Shown piece by piece: positions 41,379 to 44,117 of a stretch of DNA of 44,117 nt. Both the position numbers and the translations under genes were made by a program. Source of the DNA: an uncultured Pelagibacteraceae bacterium (lineage in GTDB: Bacteria > Pseudomonadota > Alphaproteobacteria > Pelagibacterales > Pelagibacteraceae). Location of the stretch: assembly GCA_902551455.1 (NCBI GenBank), contig CACDDC010000007.1:1-44117 (forward strand), given 5' to 3'. Position 1 is the first letter of the stretch; the number at the start of each line of letters is the position of its first letter. A model generated the notes under the pieces. It did not search any database. It saw only the letters and a list, made by a program, of their open reading frames with translations, and was not told the origin of the DNA.

Positions 41379-41887
41379 AATATTGACTTTGAATATTTTT
41401 TCCAATTATTTTGGTAATGAATTGCGTTCTCTTTAATTTTTTTCATCTCTTCTTCTGTAACTTTTCGGATAATTTTTCCAGGAGAACCAACTACAAGTGA
41501 ATTATCTGGTATCTCTTTGTTTTCAGTTATAAGAGCTTTTGCACCTACAATGCAATTATTTCCAATTTTAGCATTATTTAAAATAACAGCACCTATTCCA
41601 ATTAAACTATTATCTCCAATAGAACATCCGTGAAGCATAACTAAGTGTCCAATAGTAACATTTTTTCCAACTTTTAATGGATAGCCTGGGTCTGTATGTA
41701 AAACACTTCCATCTTGGACATTAGAACCCTCTCCTATCTGAATATTTTCAATATCTCCTCTTAGGGTTGCATTAAACCAAATACTTGAATTTTTTTCTAG
41801 AGTAACATCTCCAATAACAACGGCATTAGGTGCTACCCAATTTTCGCCTGAATTTTTTGGTTTTTTATTTTCCAAATCGTAAAACAT
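41375..41887 (-). CDS. Gamma-carbonic anhydrase family protein
   Basis: A 170-residue left-handed beta-helix protein of the gamma-carbonic anhydrase (YrdA/PaaY) family. NVQDGSVLHTDPGYPLKVG (about 61-79) and the GHLVMLHGCSIG segment (about 84-95) carry the three zinc-binding histidines. Some members are active carbonic anhydrases, others bind CoA esters or metals. The gene diverges from the thioredoxin-like gene with 19 bases between start codons and a mirror-image -10 region. Confidence 0.92.
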   Translation of the reverse strand: MFYDLENKKPKNSGENWVAPNAVVIGDVTLEKNSSIWFNATLRGDIENIQIGEGSNVQDGSVLHTDPGYPLKVGKNVTIGHLVMLHGCSIGDNSLIGIGAVILNNAKIGNNCIVGAKALITENKEIPDNSLVVGSPGKIIRKVTEEEMKKIKENAIHYQNNWKKYSKSIF

Positions 41888-41893
41888 ATCTTA

Positions 41894-41900
41894 TATAATA
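41894..41900. promoter_or_regulatory. Symmetric bidirectional -10 region TATAATA
   Basis: Plus strand TATAAT (41894-41899) ends 7 bases before the ATG at 41907. Minus strand TATTAT (41900-41895) ends 7 bases before the ATG at 41887. Both would start transcription at or next to the A of the start codon, giving leaderless mRNAs. Clear -35 boxes are not seen. Confidence 0.5.
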
Positions 41901-41906
41901 CTTAAC

Positions 41907-42464
41907 ATGTCGCTTACAAAAACACCAATATGTGATTTTGGAAAGAAAGCTGAAAATTTCCAATTAAATGCAACTAGTAATAAAATTGTTTCTCTTAAAG
42001 ATGTTAAGGGTGAAAATGGTACATTAATAATGTTCATATGTAATCATTGTCCATATGTTAAAGCAGTAATTACAGAGATTGTTCAAGATTGTAAAAAGTT
42101 AGAGTCAAATGGAGTTAAGGCTGTAGCTATTTGCTCTAATGATGTAAGAAATTATCCTGAAGACTCTTTCGAAAACATGGGTAAATTTGCAAAAAATCAT
42201 AACTTTAATTTCCCTTATCTTTTTGACGAAACTCAAGAAATTGCTAAAAACTATGGTGCTGTGTGTACTCCTGATTTTTTTGGCTACAATAAAAATCTAG
42301 AATTACAATACAGAGGAAGAATAAGAGAATTAAAAGATTTAAAACCTGTTGGCAGTGGTGATAGTGATTTGTATAAAGCAATGAAACAAATTGCAGAGAC
42401 TGGCAATGGTCCCAAAGAACAAATTCCAAGTATGGGCTGCAATATCAAATGGATAAATAGTTAA
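41907..42464 (+). CDS. Thioredoxin-like (AhpC/TSA-type) protein
   Basis: A 185-residue thioredoxin-fold protein. The redox motif CNHCPYVKAV (about 46-55) has a CxxC pair followed by Pro, and AVCTPDFFGY (about 113-122) contains the cis-Pro region with an extra Cys. It resembles bacterial peroxiredoxin-like/ResA-like thioredoxins found next to varied genes. No signal peptide is seen, so it should be cytoplasmic. The stop shares one base with the start of the glycosyltransferase. Confidence 0.87.
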   Translation: MSLTKTPICDFGKKAENFQLNATSNKIVSLKDVKGENGTLIMFICNHCPYVKAVITEIVQDCKKLESNGVKAVAICSNDVRNYPEDSFENMGKFAKNHNFNFPYLFDETQEIAKNYGAVCTPDFFGYNKNLELQYRGRIRELKDLKPVGSGDSDLYKAMKQIAETGNGPKEQIPSMGCNIKWINS

Positions 42465-43549
42465 TGTATTTAATAGTTACAAGATCTTTTCCTCCAGAAG
42501 TCGGTGGTATGCAAAATTTAATGTGGGGGTTATCAAACTCGATTTCAAAATATAACTTAACTAAAGTATTTGCAGACTATCAGGAAAACCATAAAGAATT
42601 TGATAATAAAGTTTCTTTTTCAATTGAAAGAATAAGTGGAGCAAAATTGTTTAGGAAATATAGAAAAGCTTACTTAGTAAATGATTTTATAAAACAAAAT
42701 AAAAATATTAATTGTGTAATTGCTGATCATTGGAAAAGTATCGAATTAATAAAAACTAATAAAAAAAAAATTTGCCTTATTCATTCAAAAGAAATAAATC
42801 ATGATAAAGGAACAAGACTAAATAATAGAGTACTTAATGTACTTAATAATGTCGACCATATAGTTTCTAATTCAGAATTTACTAAAAACCTAGCAATCGA
42901 AAAAGGTGTGAAACCAGAAATAATAAAAGTAATAAATCCTGGAGTTTACCCAATCAAAGAAATTGATAAAAAAATTTTAAAAGAAGCTGATGAATTATTA
43001 GGAAATAAGAGCCCGAGATTAATTACTGTTTCAAGATTTGATAAACGAAAAAATCATGAAAAAATTATAATGGCTTTAAGAAATTTAAAACAACTTTATC
43101 CAAATATTATTTATTCTTGTGTAGGATATGGAGATGAAGAGGAAAATATTAAAAAATTAGTGAAAGAATTATTCTTAGAAAAACAGGTTTTATTCTTTAA
43201 AGATATTTCTCAAGATTTAAAAAATGCATTAGTTGCAAAATCAAATGTATTTGTAATGCCATCTGTAATTCATAAACAATCAGTTGAAGGTTTTGGAATT
43301 GCTTATGTCGAAGCTGCCCAATTTGGAATTCCTTCAATAGGAGGTAAAGATGGTGGTGCATCAGATGCTATTCTTGATAAAGAAACTGGTATTGTTTGCG
43401 ATGGAAACAGTCTTGAAGAAGTATATTTAAGTATAGACTCAATTTTAAAAGACAGTTCATATAAAAAGTTTGGGGTTAAAGCTAAAGAATTTGCAAAAAA
43501 ATTTGAGTGGGATAATACAATAAAAGAATATTTAAAAATTTTATCTTAA
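42464..43549 (+). CDS. Glycosyltransferase family 4
   Basis: A 361-residue GT-B fold glycosyltransferase of family GT4. The N-terminal acceptor-side loop PEVGGMQNLMWGL lies near 10-22. The donor-binding half shows NPGV, VSRFDKRKNHEKII (about 189-202) and the E-x7-E region EGFGIAYVEA (about 270-280) that binds the nucleotide sugar. It probably adds a sugar to a lipid or surface glycan at the cytoplasmic membrane face. The substrate is unknown. It is coupled to the thioredoxin-like gene by a one-base overlap. Confidence 0.9.
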   Translation: MYLIVTRSFPPEVGGMQNLMWGLSNSISKYNLTKVFADYQENHKEFDNKVSFSIERISGAKLFRKYRKAYLVNDFIKQNKNINCVIADHWKSIELIKTNKKKICLIHSKEINHDKGTRLNNRVLNVLNNVDHIVSNSEFTKNLAIEKGVKPEIIKVINPGVYPIKEIDKKILKEADELLGNKSPRLITVSRFDKRKNHEKIIMALRNLKQLYPNIIYSCVGYGDEEENIKKLVKELFLEKQVLFFKDISQDLKNALVAKSNVFVMPSVIHKQSVEGFGIAYVEAAQFGIPSIGGKDGGASDAILDKETGIVCDGNSLEEVYLSIDSILKDSSYKKFGVKAKEFAKKFEWDNTIKEYLKILS

Positions 43550-43560
43550 TTAAATTTATT

Positions 43561-44117
43561 TTATTTTTTAAAACTTTTATAAGCTTGCCAACTAATTATT
43601 ATTATTGTGAATGCTAGTATAATTGCAGTTAATGGTCTATCCCATAAAAAGTTAAATGAACCATCGCTTATAAGCAATGATCTTCTTAAATTCTCTTCCA
43701 TTAAACCTCCAAGCACAAATGCAAGTATAAGTGGGGGCATAGGAAAATTATAAAGTCTTAAAAAAGTTGCAACAACGGCAATTCCAATCATTAAAAAAAT
43801 ATCAAAATTATTAAATGACATTAAATAAATTCCAGTAACTGAGAAAAATAAAATTAAAGGAATTAAAAAGTTTTTAGGTGTAGCAAGTACTCTTGCAATA
43901 TAAGGAATAAGGGGAAGATTTAAAATTAACAATATGACCATTCCAATATACATTGACATGATAACTGACCAGAATATTTCTGGATTAGTCATATAAAGTC
44001 TAGGTCCTGGCTGTATACCAAAACCTAAAAGTGCACCAAGCATAACTGCAGTTGTTCCACTACCTGGTATTCCTAAAGTTAATAAAGGAACAAATGAACC
44101 AGAACATGCTGCATTAT
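43561..44117 (-). CDS. Tripartite tricarboxylate transporter permease TctA family, C-terminal part
   Basis: The last ~185 residues of a TctA-type large permease, running off the right edge; the reading frame is open to base 44117. The family signature TLGIPGSGTTAVMLGALLGFGIQPGP occurs at the start of the visible part, followed by about five hydrophobic segments. With a periplasmic binding protein and a small TctB subunit, neither of which is in the window, such permeases import citrate or other carboxylates. The C-terminus FKK* is 11 bases from the convergent glycosyltransferase stop. Confidence 0.92.
   Translation of the reverse strand, partial: NAACSGSFVPLLTLGIPGSGTTAVMLGALLGFGIQPGPRLYMTNPEIFWSVIMSMYIGMVILLILNLPLIPYIARVLATPKNFLIPLILFFSVTGIYLMSFNNFDIFLMIGIAVVATFLRLYNFPMPPLILAFVLGGLMEENLRRSLLISDGSFNFLWDRPLTAIILAFTIIIISWQAYKSFKK

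Noticed and set aside
42244-42429. 61-codon minus-strand frame
   Set aside because: It is antisense to the thioredoxin-like gene and has shadow composition.

Overview
The window looks like a chromosome segment from a SAR11-type marine alphaproteobacterium (Pelagibacterales). The basis is very A+T-rich DNA, genes separated by a few bases or overlapping by 1 to 10, few Shine-Dalgarno sequences, and a streamlined gene set: separate PurS/PurQ/small PurL, class II DAHP synthase, a methylcitrate gene trio and a TctA-type transporter. No rRNA gene or intact tRNA gene was found, so the assignment rests on gene content and style.

Layout. (1) Bases 1-6304 are an accessory defence-like block. A 5-methylcytosine DNA methyltransferase (cut by the window edge), an amino-methyltransferase with a zinc ribbon, and a nuclease-helicase fusion form one minus-strand operon that reads as a restriction-modification system. 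Facing it across a 371-bp gap is a DUF2130 nuclease-like gene, split by a -1 frameshift at an A10 run. The gap, the largest in the window, holds the 5' half of a tRNA-Leu(UAA) gene and a family of related 10-11 bp repeats, an arrangement resembling a recombinase attachment site or shared operator. (2) Bases 6352-9772 (minus) hold a small orphan ORF, a nucleotide-sugar epimerase and a GT17-type glycosyltransferase (surface glycan cargo), then a gamma-glutamylcyclotransferase-like gene and a CinA-N gene. (3) Bases 9795-16999 (plus) are one tight run: sfsA, map, purB, purC, purS, purQ, purL, bolA, monothiol glutaredoxin. (4) Bases 16991-26607 (minus) are core housekeeping: a methyltransferase, rpsD, trmJ-like, cimA, cysS, nadE, class II DAHP synthase, glmS and a stand-alone GlmU acetyltransferase domain. 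(5) Bases 26681-31525 (plus) hold a phosphoglycolate phosphatase-like gene, a LysE exporter, and prpD-prpB-prpC for propionyl-CoA disposal. (6) Bases 31532-34473 (minus) are nrdA-nrdB, with a palindrome upstream. (7) Bases 34621-44117 mix short runs on both strands: phosphomannomutase, TauE exporter, dusA, rpoZ, an MFS transporter, a hydroxyacid dehydrogenase, a flavoprotein, a small membrane protein, gamma-carbonic anhydrase, a thioredoxin-like protein, a GT4 glycosyltransferase, and the end of a TctA permease.

The best candidate for something undescribed is the 1-6304 block: a two-methyltransferase/nuclease-helicase module facing a frameshifted DUF2130 gene across a repeat-bearing tRNA-half region. 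Two of the divergent gene pairs also appear to share overlapping, mirror-image -10 boxes placed so that both mRNAs would be nearly leaderless.
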